Shown here: one piece after another, positions 56,019 through 64,000 of the stretch | How the letters are laid out: the number at the start of each line of letters is the position of its first letter | Position numbering within the stretch: the first letter of the stretch is position 1 | Assembly: GCA_000482145.1 (NCBI GenBank) | Contig: AUXH01000011.1 | Span: 1-64,000, forward strand | From: Strigomonas culicis | Taxonomy: Eukaryota > Euglenozoa > Kinetoplastea > Trypanosomatida > Trypanosomatidae | Direction of reading: 5' to 3' | DNA: 64,000 nucleotides | Made by a program: the position numbers and the translations under genes | The notes under the pieces: generated by a model | Databases searched by the model: none | Seen by the model: the letters and a program-made list of their open reading frames with translations, nothing else | What the model was told of the DNA's origin: nothing

Positions 56019-57632
56019 ATGCCAGCCTGCGAGTTCAAAAACCAAGTGACCGGAGAGGTCTTTATCCCGTCCTCATGGCGGCGTAACGTGACGCGGGCGC
56101 ATGCGGGAATGCAGACGGAGCCTTTAGCGACCGCCGAGATAGAAACCCAAACGGCGGTGAGCTCCATGCAGGCGGCGGAACAGCTGGATAAAAACGTTTC
56201 GACTGGTGATGAGAAGAAGGCACCAAAGGCCACGTTGGAAGGCCTGCAGTACACGTACAATGACGTCGACTACGATGCCGACAAACTGGCCTCTTTTCTG
56301 GAGTCCACCAAAGATGAGATGCTGTCCATCTTGTACAAGGCCACGAAGAGCAATGCGTTTGACAACTACACACCGAGTTGGTCTCAAAACAATACAGAAC
56401 TCACGTCGGTGTACACCTTAGCGTCGCCGCACGCGGTGGAGACGGAGCTGCATGCCCTGAGCGTGTCATGGAGTGCAAACGGCACCATGATTGCGGTCGG
56501 GTACGGTCGCATGGACACTTCGGGGTGGTGCTACAGCAACGGCTACGTTGGCATTTGGAACCTTATCAAGCCCGACCTCGATGTGAATGTGCCGCACTTT
56601 ACGCTTCAGACGGATACGTACGTCACGCGTGTCGCGTTTCACCCCACCAATTCGCTGCAGCTGGCCGTCGGCACCTACAGCGGTGAGGTCATTGTCTTTC
56701 CGAACGTGACTGACACGGTGCCGGTGGAGTACTCGACCAACGCGTCTGGCGAGGGCCACCAGGAGCCCATCACGAACCTGGTGTGGCTGGCGAACCTGCA
56801 CACGCTGAACGAGAGCGAGCGCTACGTGCTGTGCGCGGCGGGGCAGGACGGTCTTGTGACGCACTGGACGTTGGCCAACAAGCTCGCCAAGCCGGCGGCC
56901 GTGCACACCGTGCGCAACAAGCGGCGCCTTGCCGTTGGCGTGGAGGCGATGTGCTACGCGAAGGCGTCTGCAAACTTGAAGGGCTCTGCGAACATCTCCT
57001 CGGTGGACAACGCCATTTTGATCGGTCTGGAGAGCGGCGATGTGGGGCGCGGCCGCACGGGCTACTTGGATACAGAGATGAAAACGGAGAAGGCGGTGTC
57101 GGCCGTACCGCTCGAGCTGGACTGGCTGGATGGACACCGCGGACCTATCCAGTCCATTAGCGCGTCCCCCTTTTTCCGCCATCTCTTCGTCACGTGCTCC
57201 TCCGACGGGAGTGCACACCTGTACACAGACATGGAGCGCTCGCCCGTCGCCATTCTGGAGCCGTCCTCGGAGACGAAGCACTTTCTCTACGACGCGCAGT
57301 TTAGCCCCTTCCGCCCGTGTGTGCTCGCGCTCGTGTCCAGGAGCTCCTTCCTCCACTTGTACGATCTTCAGAAGAGCCAGTCAAAGCCGTCCTACTCAGT
57401 GGAGGCCGGCGTTGGTGGGGCTTCTGTGGTGAGCTTGAGTTTCAACGAGGCGTCGCCGGAGTACTTGGCAACGGGCGACCTGCGTGGGTGCGTACGAGTC
57501 TTCCGGCTTCCGACTGAAGTCATGCAGGCAACGGAGCAGGAGCGGGCCGCCATTCGCGCTGATCAACATGCAGCCAAAGAGAAAGGGACGAAGAGTACCA
57601 CCATTCGCGATATTCTAGGCTTCACCCTTTGA
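56019..57632 (+). CDS. Dynein-2 intermediate chain, WDR34/FAP133-like WD-repeat protein
   Basis: A 537-residue WD40 protein. The N-terminal region has MQTEP and IETQTA, Gln-Thr motifs of the type that bind dynein light chains. Seven WD-like blades follow from about residue 140: ALSVSWSANGTMIAVGYG, NGYVGIWNL, VTRVAFHPTNSLQLAVGTYSG, LCAAGQDGLVTHW, IQSISASPFFRHLFVTCSSDG, VSLSFNEASPEYLATGDLRG (20 residues at most shown). Order and length match WDR34 (DYNC2I2), an intermediate chain of the retrograde IFT motor. An axonemal dynein intermediate chain is the main alternative. The ATG at 56019 is used; the in-frame GTG at 56004 is not. Confidence 0.8.
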   Translation: MPACEFKNQVTGEVFIPSSWRRNVTRAHAGMQTEPLATAEIETQTAVSSMQAAEQLDKNVSTGDEKKAPKATLEGLQYTYNDVDYDADKLASFLESTKDEMLSILYKATKSNAFDNYTPSWSQNNTELTSVYTLASPHAVETELHALSVSWSANGTMIAVGYGRMDTSGWCYSNGYVGIWNLIKPDLDVNVPHFTLQTDTYVTRVAFHPTNSLQLAVGTYSGEVIVFPNVTDTVPVEYSTNASGEGHQEPITNLVWLANLHTLNESERYVLCAAGQDGLVTHWTLANKLAKPAAVHTVRNKRRLAVGVEAMCYAKASANLKGSANISSVDNAILIGLESGDVGRGRTGYLDTEMKTEKAVSAVPLELDWLDGHRGPIQSISASPFFRHLFVTCSSDGSAHLYTDMERSPVAILEPSSETKHFLYDAQFSPFRPCVLALVSRSSFLHLYDLQKSQSKPSYSVEAGVGGASVVSLSFNEASPEYLATGDLRGCVRVFRLPTEVMQATEQERAAIRADQHAAKEKGTKSTTIRDILGFTL

Positions 57633-58094
57633 GAAGCCGGGGATCGTGAGCGGCGGTCTGACGCATGTCTATAGATGTCGTTGTAAATGTATGTAGTGCA
57701 TATTCAGCTGTTGATAATTGTAGGATGTGTTTATAGTGTCCAGAGCGTTATTACCCACTTTTTCCTTTTCTCCACCCCTTTCCTACACTTATCTATGGTT
57801 CTGTATTGTGATTCGCATTAGATTCGGTTGTGCAAGTACAAACATGCTGTGGAGGAATAGTGCACCTATCATCTCAGTACATGTTACCTCTCTTTACATA
57901 TGCTGAGCAATGTTCCATTTTATATGTCTTCTTCCCCCTTGTTCTTGTTTGTTGTTTCCATTGGTCTTGGTTTTATCATTGAACAACAACAACAAAAAAA
58001 AAAAACAAGAGCGAAATCCACTAAAAAAAAAATAGATACATTGAAAACTATTTGTGTTTTATTTTCGCGCAACCTGTAGCTTGCATTTCAGCAT
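57633..58094 (+). promoter_or_regulatory. Spacer before IFT27
   Basis: 462 bases, AT-rich with an AAC/A-rich stretch at 57981-58032. The predicted acceptor is AG 58078-58079 or 58090-58091, so the 5' UTR is short (15 or 3 bases). Confidence 0.5.
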
Positions 58095-58640
58095 ATGGTC
58101 CTCCTGCGTCTTCGTTTAGCCGTGGTTGGTGAACCCACTTCCGGTAAGACGGCTTTCGTTCAAATGGTCAGCAGCAATGGGGTCACCTTCCCACGCAACT
58201 ACCTGATGACCATGGGCTGCGATTTCATCGTGAAGGACATCCCATTAAGTGACGAGGATTCCGTGGAGGTGACCCTGCTGGATGTCGGTGGCCAGAAGCT
58301 GTACGACCGCATGGTCCCTGCTTACCTAGACGGCATCGCAGCCTTTTTCCTTGTGTACGATGTGTCCAACAAGAGCACGTTTGAAATGTGTAAGAAGTGG
58401 CTTACTAAGGTCACCACGGCGAGAAAGGACGCGATTGGCTATCTTATCGCGAATAAGATGGACCTCGCAGACAAGTGCGAGGTGACGGACAGCCAAGGGG
58501 AGGTGTTTGCGCGGCATAACAACCTCAAGTTTGTCAAGTGCTCTGCTCTACGAGCGACTGGCATCAACGAACCGTTGGAAGAAATCTCGCGCACCTATTT
58601 AGAGATGTATAAAAGGCGCGTTTCTCAGCTGAAGGCATAA
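58095..58640 (+). CDS. IFT27: Intraflagellar transport small GTPase IFT27 (RABL4)
   Basis: A 181-residue Rab-like GTPase of the IFT-B complex; with IFT25 it helps load cargo for export in cilia, and in trypanosomes IFT27 is needed for flagellum assembly. The P-loop is GEPTSGKT (12-19). Switch I carries FPRNYLMTMGCDF, the IFT27 signature. The DxxG motif is DVGGQ (63-67), so the usual catalytic Gln position is occupied. The base-specificity motifs are NKMD (120-123) and SAL. There is no C-terminal prenylation cysteine, as expected for IFT27. Length is typical. Confidence 0.93.
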   Translation: MVLLRLRLAVVGEPTSGKTAFVQMVSSNGVTFPRNYLMTMGCDFIVKDIPLSDEDSVEVTLLDVGGQKLYDRMVPAYLDGIAAFFLVYDVSNKSTFEMCKKWLTKVTTARKDAIGYLIANKMDLADKCEVTDSQGEVFARHNNLKFVKCSALRATGINEPLEEISRTYLEMYKRRVSQLKA

Positions 58641-59034
58641 TTAACTTTTAAAATAGTATGTCTTCTTTTTGTTTGTTTAAAGTCTTCTCTATGTGCATAC
58701 ATGTAAATATGTGTGTACGCATGTAAATGAAAAGCAACGAGGTACGTCCGAGAGTTTAGCCTCTTGCTTGTTTTTTTTTTTTTGTTATCTTTCTGTATTC
58801 ATCGATTTGTTTTTGTTTTCTTGTTCTTCGGGTTGCAATGTGATCCTCTTGTGGCATCCGTTTTATTTTCCCCTTTTTGCTGTTGGTATTGTTACTTTTT
58901 TTCCATATGCATTTCTTTCCCTTCCCCCTTCTTTCTTTCTTTCTGATCCCTTTTCGGTTTGATTGATGTGCCGTAATTTTACTGCGGTTAAGGGAAAGAA
59001 TCTCAATCTCAGTACGGGCACTACAAAAAAAAAA
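58641..59034 (+). promoter_or_regulatory. Spacer before the SEN15-like gene
   Basis: 394 bases, T/C-rich at 58860-58950. The first AG after the tract is 58991-58992. It lies downstream of the in-frame ATG at 58966, which decides the start at 59035. Confidence 0.6.
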
Positions 59035-59349
59035 ATGATTGACGATTATATCCAGCATGTACTGGATGATGTTCGTGACCGCCTCCCCTTATGGGATACG
59101 GAAGTCATCTGCTTCCAGCGAGAGCGCTGCGTTCACAGCCAATGCCGAGTCGCTTGTGAACACAAGCTATTCTTTGTGGTTGAATGCACTGAAGGGGAGT
59201 GTGTGGACGACTCTTGGCTGTCGCGTCACATCCGGTTGTACGATGAGGCGCGTAAGGCGTATGCACTTTCTTCGATCTTTTTTGTCCTGGTTGGTAATGA
59301 CGGAACTCTCTCTTATCTTGAGACTGAAAAGGTGGGACCTGTCCAGTGA
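59035..59349 (+). CDS. Small protein, possible SEN15-like tRNA-splicing endonuclease subunit
   Basis: A 104-residue protein starting at the ATG at 59035, since the earlier ATG at 58966 lies upstream of the predicted splice site. It has an N-terminal helical part (DDYIQHVLDDVRDRL), a beta-rich middle with four Cys (WDTEVICFQRERC, CEHKLFFVVEC) and a C-terminal SSIFFVLVGNDGTLSYLETEK strand pair (shown in part). That last block resembles the end of Sen15 domains (hydrophobic strand, then D-x-T-x-x-Y). The match is weak. If right, it would be a structural subunit of the enzyme that removes the intron of tRNA-Tyr. Codon use is less G/C-rich than in most genes here. Confidence 0.6.
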   Translation: MIDDYIQHVLDDVRDRLPLWDTEVICFQRERCVHSQCRVACEHKLFFVVECTEGECVDDSWLSRHIRLYDEARKAYALSSIFFVLVGNDGTLSYLETEKVGPVQ

Positions 59350-59517
59350 GGAACACGTGACAAGCAGATCAGGACATTGTTTGGTAGTGTGCTCTTCAAC
59401 TGCTATAATCTGTTCCCTTTGGTTTGTTCTGTTTCCAGAATCCCATTTGTGTCATCTTATGGCGCTGTTTCTATGTTGTATGCCAAAAACGATACACACA
59501 CTACCTTTTGTCACGAT

Positions 59518-59561
<44 letters not shown>

Positions 59562-59658
59562 CTTTTTGCCTTTTTTTTTACGGTTTATGTGTTCTCACCT
59601 TTTCCCCTTTGGTTGCAAACGACGAGTTTAACTGCATCTGTAGACTAGTGGATCATTC
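59350..59658 (+). promoter_or_regulatory. Spacer with (TC)n before the SNARE gene
   Basis: 309 bases. A TC run at 59521-59559 is followed by further T/C DNA and AG 59625-59626, the predicted acceptor 32 bases before the ATG. An open frame from 59039 runs through this TC run and is spurious. Confidence 0.6.
59521..59559 (+). repeat. (TC)19 microsatellite
   Basis: The longest pure TC run of the window; it probably serves as the polypyrimidine tract for the SNARE gene. Confidence 0.95.
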
Positions 59659-60414
59659 ATGGAGGACCCCAGTTGGACGCGCAACTGTCAAAGCCTCACC
59701 GGCTCGTTGCAATCGCTTGATAAGAAAATATCGGCTCTTCGCCGCAGCACCAACAAGCTACGTAGTTTGAAAGATATTAACCGAGAGAGAGAAAAGGTGA
59801 AGAAAACAACGGCTGAAATCAACACTGTGGATGTCCCTGTGATAGAGGAACAGCTTCGCCTGGTGGATCGCTTTGTGCACCTGCGCCCCGTTTTGAGAAC
59901 GGAAGGAGTGAAGCTGATGTCTGAGGCACAGTCTGTTTTGCAGAGCTATCGAGATGTATGTGATCAATTCTACAAGCAGTGCATATCTGTGGAAGAAGCC
60001 TCGCGTGGCAAAATGAGCGGCAGACTAGACGGCTCCTACGAGGACGATGCCGTTGCCAACCAGGAGGGCGGCAAACCGCTTCCTGTGACGCAGGCGCCGA
60101 CACAAAAAGTGACTTTTGAAAAGGATCTTTATGATGACATAATGGCAGAACGGGTTCGTGAAACGAACGAGATTGCGGAGAATGTGAAGGATATCAATGA
60201 GATTTTTCAACATATTAACGAAATGGTTGGTGATCAGGGAGCTAAGCTCGAAATTGTGGACGCCAATGTCACTGCAGCTGAGAACGCGACCCGCAGCGGG
60301 AACCAGCAGCTGCGACGTGCCCAGAGCTACCAAGAGAAGACGTCTCGAAACAAGGTACTTTTCATGTTTCTCATTGTCATGATTGTGCTGGTGTTTGGAT
60401 CTTTAATACTCTAA
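59659..60414 (+). CDS. Qa-SNARE (syntaxin)
   Basis: A 251-residue syntaxin. The N-terminal half is helical (LQSLDKKISALRRSTNKLRS, VIEEQLRLVDRF). The SNARE motif lies at about 165-225 (VRETNEIAENVKDINEIFQH, then GDQGAKLEIVDANV), with the zero-layer glutamine in DQG. It ends with a 20-residue transmembrane anchor at the C-terminus. Qa-SNAREs drive membrane fusion with Qb, Qc and R partners. The NEIFQHINEMVGDQG pattern is close to the syntaxin-7/Pep12 endosomal type, but the compartment is not certain. The ATG at 59659 follows a clear splice signal. Confidence 0.9.
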   Translation: MEDPSWTRNCQSLTGSLQSLDKKISALRRSTNKLRSLKDINREREKVKKTTAEINTVDVPVIEEQLRLVDRFVHLRPVLRTEGVKLMSEAQSVLQSYRDVCDQFYKQCISVEEASRGKMSGRLDGSYEDDAVANQEGGKPLPVTQAPTQKVTFEKDLYDDIMAERVRETNEIAENVKDINEIFQHINEMVGDQGAKLEIVDANVTAAENATRSGNQQLRRAQSYQEKTSRNKVLFMFLIVMIVLVFGSLIL

Positions 60415-60901
60415 GTTAACATGCTAGAATAGCATATCTCCCCCCCCCCCTGCACCAACAACTAACATACAAAAAAAAAACGCACAACAACAGCAAAAAA
60501 AAAAAAATGGTGTATCGTTGCTACTAACGATGGTATTTCATTTTTGAAGACAGTGTAGATACGGTCCCTCTCTTGTTGTTTTTGTGTGTAGCGTATTCCG
60601 TTGCACGTTATTGCTTTCCTCTCCAAGCTCTTCTCCCTTTCCTCTTTTGTACGGTATCCCGTATAGAGAGAGGCTCTAGGGCGGAGTACAAGGAGAAGTG
60701 CAAAGAGATCGAAACATTCTTCATCTTATTGGTCATATAATGTTCACTGTATGTGTATTCTGGAGATCACAGTGTCTTTGTATTATGCTGTGTTTTCATT
60801 CACTTTTTTTTCTTAATTCCCTCTTTTGTTTTCCTTCTTTCTACCACATTCTTCTCATCTACCGGAAGGGATCACTCATTATTATTACTATTACTTACCT
60901 T
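60415..60901 (+). promoter_or_regulatory. Spacer before TrpRS
   Basis: 487 bases with C10, A10 and A12-13 homopolymers at 60437-60508. A T/C tract at 60800-60860 precedes AG 60867-60868, the predicted acceptor 33 bases before the ATG. Confidence 0.55.
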
Positions 60902-62092
60902 ATGGCGGAAACAACCGAGGGACACGTTGTGACGCCCTGGACGGTGGAGGGTGATGTGAACTATGATAAGCTCATAAAGGACTTTGGGTGCCAGGCCATT
61001 GATCAGGCGCTACTAGAGCGCATCGAGCGCGTCACAGGGAGGCGACCGCACCACTTCTTGCGTCGAGGCATCTTCTTCTCTCACAGGGATCTCCACTTGA
61101 TTCTCGACATGTACGAGAAGGGACAACCGTTCTATCTCTACACGGGCAGGGGCCCCAGTAGCGATTCGATGCACACGGGGCACTTGATCCCCTTTATGTT
61201 CACGAAGTGGCTGCAGGAGACCTTCAAAGTTCCTCTCGTAATTCAAATGACGGACGATGAGAAGTTTTTCTTCAAGGACCTCACCATAGAGCAAGTGGAG
61301 AAGATGACATTTGAGAACATGCGGGACATTATAGCGCTTGGCTTCGACCCGGAGCTCACCTTCATCTTCAGCGACTTCGACTATGTAGGTCACATGTACC
61401 GACTCGTGGCACGTATCGAAAAGGCCTACACCGCCAACCAGGTGCGTGGCTGCTTTGGCTTTAAGATGGAGGACAACTGCGGCAAGTGGATGTTCCCGGC
61501 GGTGCAGGCGGCACCGTCCTTCTCCGCGGCCTTCCCTCACATTTTCCCCTCGGGCAACCGCTTCTGCCTCATTCCGCAGGCCATCGACCAAGACCCCTAT
61601 TTCCGCCTCACGCGCGACATCGCCCCGCGCCTGGGCTATCTCAAGCCGTCCGTTATTCATGCAAAGTTCTTCCCCGGTCTGAGCGGCTCCAAGGGCAAGA
61701 TGAGCTCCTCGGTGGGCGCAGCAGTGTTCCTGACGGACACCCCCAAGATGATCAAGGACAAGATCAATAAACAGGCGTTTAGTGGCGGTGGCGCAACAAA
61801 GGAGGAGCAGCTTCTGCTGGGCGGGAACACCACCGTGGACGTGCCCGTCCAGTGGCTCCGCTTTTTCTTGGACGACGACGAAAAGCTCGAGAAGATTCAG
61901 CACGAGTACATGTTGGGGCGCATGATGACGGGGGAGGTCAAGAAGATACTGATTGAGACACTGACGCAGATTGTCACAACCCACCAAGAGGCTCGTAAGA
62001 AGGTGACGGACGACGACGTCCGGTTGTTCAGCAGTGTCCGCTTAATGGGCCCGGCCAAGGAACAGGCGGATGCAGCAGCGCAGAAAAAGTAA
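60902..62092 (+). CDS. Tryptophanyl-tRNA synthetase, cytosolic type
   Basis: A 396-residue class I synthetase that charges tRNA-Trp. The HIGH-type motif is HTGH (91-94) in [12 protein letters not shown]; the KMSKS loop is KMSSS (266-270). The eukaryotic-type features are the N-terminal VTPWTV and DYDKL-like entry, the [12 protein letters not shown] segment and [11 protein letters not shown]. These fit the eukaryote/archaeal TrpRS1 class. Kinetoplastids have a second, mitochondrial TrpRS for the edited tRNA that reads UGA; this copy has no evident mitochondrial presequence. It starts at the ATG at 60902; the longer frame back to 60698 is spacer. Confidence 0.95.
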   Translation: MAETTEGHVVTPWTVEGDVNYDKLIKDFGCQAIDQALLERIERVTGRRPHHFLRRGIFFSHRDLHLILDMYEKGQPFYLYTGRGPSSDSMHTGHLIPFMFTKWLQETFKVPLVIQMTDDEKFFFKDLTIEQVEKMTFENMRDIIALGFDPELTFIFSDFDYVGHMYRLVARIEKAYTANQVRGCFGFKMEDNCGKWMFPAVQAAPSFSAAFPHIFPSGNRFCLIPQAIDQDPYFRLTRDIAPRLGYLKPSVIHAKFFPGLSGSKGKMSSSVGAAVFLTDTPKMIKDKINKQAFSGGGATKEEQLLLGGNTTVDVPVQWLRFFLDDDEKLEKIQHEYMLGRMMTGEVKKILIETLTQIVTTHQEARKKVTDDDVRLFSSVRLMGPAKEQADAAAQKK

Positions 62093-62531
62093 TGGGCCCA
62101 TCATAATGAGTGTTAAAAAAAATTATTAAGTAACAATAAAGAAAGAATAATTCTAATCGGAGAGTGTATTTTAAAAAAAAATACACAATACATGAACAAG
62201 CGATGCTAAGGTAATTGTTGTATCTCAACTCTTCGTAGCCACCCAAAGATACCCATACATATTCCTGATGATGGACACGGGTGTGAGACTGTTATTTATG
62301 TACGACAACAAAAGCGAAGAGGATAAAGTTTATCCTTTTGAATTGTTACTCCTTTTATTCATGGGTTCTATTCAATTCTCTTCTTCTTCCTCTCTCATAA
62401 CCGCATTATTATGTTTCACTTTTATATTTGCATTTATCACCGTTTTCTATGTCTGCATCAGTGATTGTGCTAAATCGAAACGCCAGGGGCAGGGGAGCAA
62501 TCAAGAGCAGTGATTGAAAAGAAAAGATGCT
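62093..62531 (+). promoter_or_regulatory. Spacer before the right-edge gene
   Basis: 439 bases, AT-rich. A T/C tract at 62369-62397 and T-rich DNA run to AG 62460-62461, the predicted acceptor 70 bases before the ATG. The 81-codon open frame at 62268-62513 crosses these signals. Confidence 0.5.
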
Positions 62532-64000
62532 ATGAAATACTCTCACTTCGCATTTCCCCTTCAAATAGGAAAACAACTGAACACTGTATTTCGGTTAATA
62601 TTTACAACATTTGATGCACGTGCCACTCGTTCAGGCCCACTGCCTTCCTACAGTGTTAATATCAAAAAGCTTTCACCGAAAGAACTGGACATTTTTTTCC
62701 AGTACACTGAGTACGCGCAAAGGTGGTTGGGTGCCACGCTCACCACCTCTCTGAGTCCTTTCAACGCACTGGATATGGTTAGCGCACAGGTTGATAGTGG
62801 AGTATGCATCCTCGACATGGTGTATCTGCCGGACGGGAGTCCGATCTTTGCTTGGTTCCGCGAAGCAGATGACGAGCGCACCGTGGACTTAGCATGCACG
62901 CATATTGCCCACTTGTGGCACCGTGCGCCTCGAGGTATGTGGCTGTTGAAGTATCAAACAGAACTTCACGGACAGCTCAGCTTTTCAGCGCGTCGTCCCC
63001 TCGACCGTCGGTCGTCCGATATGTCACTTTCCACTGTTCTGCACTTTCACAGACAGCACCTCCGATCGTTGAGTCTACTGTATCAACAAGCCCCGAAGGA
63101 TTCCTTTGGGTTCAAAGTGAAGTTTTTTTTCCGTTCGCTTCAGCAGCTGGAGCTGTTTCCACGGCGGGCCGGCGATGCGCTGCCGGTGGGCGAGGTGGAC
63201 AGCCACATTCAGCAAAGCGGTCAGGGGGCAGGCGATGTACTGCGCATCTTGCGTTGGATGCTCTGCTGCTCTCCATTGCACCGCGATGTGACACCACCGG
63301 TGCTGGGGGAGTGGGCGATTCAAAACACTGGTGCATCATTTCCCTTGGCCTTTCTGTCGGCCAGCGTGCTGGAGTGGGGGCGCTCGGCACGCGCCATTGA
63401 TGCGCATGTCATCACATGGCCCTACCCCAGCAGGCTGTTATCGATGGTCGTCCGTTTTCTTTTCTCACCGCACATGTGCACAGCAGAGGACAAGGTGTTT
63501 GCGGACATTTGTGTAGAAATGAAACACCTAGCGGACTTCATCGACTGCTGTGATGGCCATCGTCTCACCAAGTTTGAGTCTGCAGAAGAAACCGTGTTCT
63601 GCGCACCGGAAAGATTATTGGTCCCTGTAAGGATTCAAAGTAGGTTCTCTCTGAATGAGGAACCGGCCGAACAACCTAGCGAATCAATGGGGACCACAGA
63701 CGCGTGTCCTTTGCCCTTGCCATGCGTAGGAGCGGACCCCATGGGGTACTGGGCCTCGCTGCTCATCGCGTGTGACATGATGGTCACATCGACTACTTTT
63801 AGTGGTCGCTCACTGTGCGGTGGTGATGCTATCGTGCACTGCAGGCAGGTGCTGGTGTCCTACCTGTTCAAGCGGTATGGCATGTTTTCTGAAGATCTAT
63901 GGCGTAGCGAGTACGCTCTGAACGCAATTTCCTTCTTGGAAAACACCACTTACTCCTTGTGCATGACCAACCAGCTGCTCTTGTTCTTTTTTGGATCGCC
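62532..64000 (+). CDS. Unrecognised protein, 5' part only (runs off right edge)
   Basis: The ATG at 62532 (MKYSHFAFPLQIGKQLNTVF) opens a frame with no stop to the window end, 489 codons. It is mixed alpha/beta in character: KLSPKELDIFFQYTEYAQRWLG, split here as KLSPKELDIF and QYTEYAQRWLG, then VCILDMVYLPDGSPIFAWFRE and later MVVRFLFSPHMCTAEDKVFAD. It is Leu/Ser/Cys/His-rich without clear membrane helices or named motifs. Codon use is less G/C-biased than in the left part of the window but the frame is open on a stretch where chance stops would be frequent. A splice signal (AG 62460-62461) lies 70 bases upstream. No function is proposed. Confidence 0.8.
   Translation, partial: MKYSHFAFPLQIGKQLNTVFRLIFTTFDARATRSGPLPSYSVNIKKLSPKELDIFFQYTEYAQRWLGATLTTSLSPFNALDMVSAQVDSGVCILDMVYLPDGSPIFAWFREADDERTVDLACTHIAHLWHRAPRGMWLLKYQTELHGQLSFSARRPLDRRSSDMSLSTVLHFHRQHLRSLSLLYQQAPKDSFGFKVKFFFRSLQQLELFPRRAGDALPVGEVDSHIQQSGQGAGDVLRILRWMLCCSPLHRDVTPPVLGEWAIQNTGASFPLAFLSASVLEWGRSARAIDAHVITWPYPSRLLSMVVRFLFSPHMCTAEDKVFADICVEMKHLADFIDCCDGHRLTKFESAEETVFCAPERLLVPVRIQSRFSLNEEPAEQPSESMGTTDACPLPLPCVGADPMGYWASLLIACDMMVTSTTFSGRSLCGGDAIVHCRQVLVSYLFKRYGMFSEDLWRSEYALNAISFLENTTYSLCMTNQLLLFFFGS

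Noticed and set aside
62268..62513. 81-codon open frame as a separate membrane-protein gene
   Set aside because: The hydrophobic residues come from the T/C tract, and the predicted acceptor of the next gene lies inside it.
1..64000. Stop-codon reassignment as in some Blastocrithidia
   Set aside because: All genes end cleanly at TAA, TAG or TGA, and no family alignment needs an in-frame stop to be read.
1..64000. tRNA, rRNA or snoRNA genes
   Set aside because: No convincing B-box-like GGTTCGAATCC word or paired snoRNA boxes were seen in the spacers. A covariance-model scan was not possible.
1..64000. Strand-switch region or gene on the minus strand
   Set aside because: Every supported gene is on the + strand with consistent splice signals, so the window lies within one directional array.

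Overview
This window is nuclear DNA of a trypanosomatid flagellate (Kinetoplastea). All 32 supported protein genes are on the + strand and none has an intron. They are separated by AT-rich spacers of about 0.2-1 kb, and most start codons follow a long polypyrimidine tract and a nearby AG, the layout expected for spliced-leader trans-splicing within one polycistronic transcription unit read left to right. Coding DNA is GC-rich with mostly G/C third positions; spacers are runs of T, TA, TC and TTA. Stops are ordinary TAA, TAG and TGA. A 329-residue arginase with a PTS1-like end fits a Leishmania/Crithidia/Leptomonas-type or related insect trypanosomatid rather than Trypanosoma. The species cannot be fixed from the sequence alone.

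Left part (1-13 kb): the 3' end of an IQ-motif protein, a UBA-UAS-UBX p97 cofactor, an ArfGAP, a small tail-anchored protein, a SNIP1-like FHA protein whose frame is broken by one base, arginase, a C2HC zinc-finger protein, a SAP/HeH-like basic protein, a tubulin-tyrosine-ligase-like enzyme and UFD1. Middle (13-34 kb): a tandem pair of 2-oxoglutarate/Fe(II) dioxygenases with a likely gene-conversion tract, RIO1 kinase, an unrecognised two-helix membrane protein, Sec24, a very large SNF2 ATPase, an unrecognised low-complexity protein, a signal-peptide/coiled-coil membrane protein, an RBM5-like RanBP2-finger protein and protein phosphatase inhibitor 2. Right part (34-64 kb): a TMEM180-like transporter, IFT70, RPB3, an IQCH-like ATP-grasp protein, proteasome RPN1, a 2522-residue DOCK-like protein with a long E/A/R repeat, a dynein-2 intermediate chain (WDR34-like), IFT27, a possible SEN15-like protein, a Qa-SNARE, cytosolic TrpRS, and an unrecognised gene running off the right edge.

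The genes do not form an operon in the bacterial sense; trypanosomatid arrays are transcribed together and controlled after transcription. Three themes still recur: intraflagellar transport and cilium proteins (IFT70, WDR34-like, IFT27, IQCH-like), the ubiquitin/p97/proteasome route (UBX protein, UFD1, RPN1) and vesicle traffic (ArfGAP, Sec24, SNARE). I found no CRISPR, mobile element, tRNA, rRNA or convincing new multi-gene system. The best leads are the dioxygenase pair, the DOCK-like giant with its 24-base repeat, the frameshifted FHA gene, the IQCH-like protein, and several conserved-looking proteins I cannot name.
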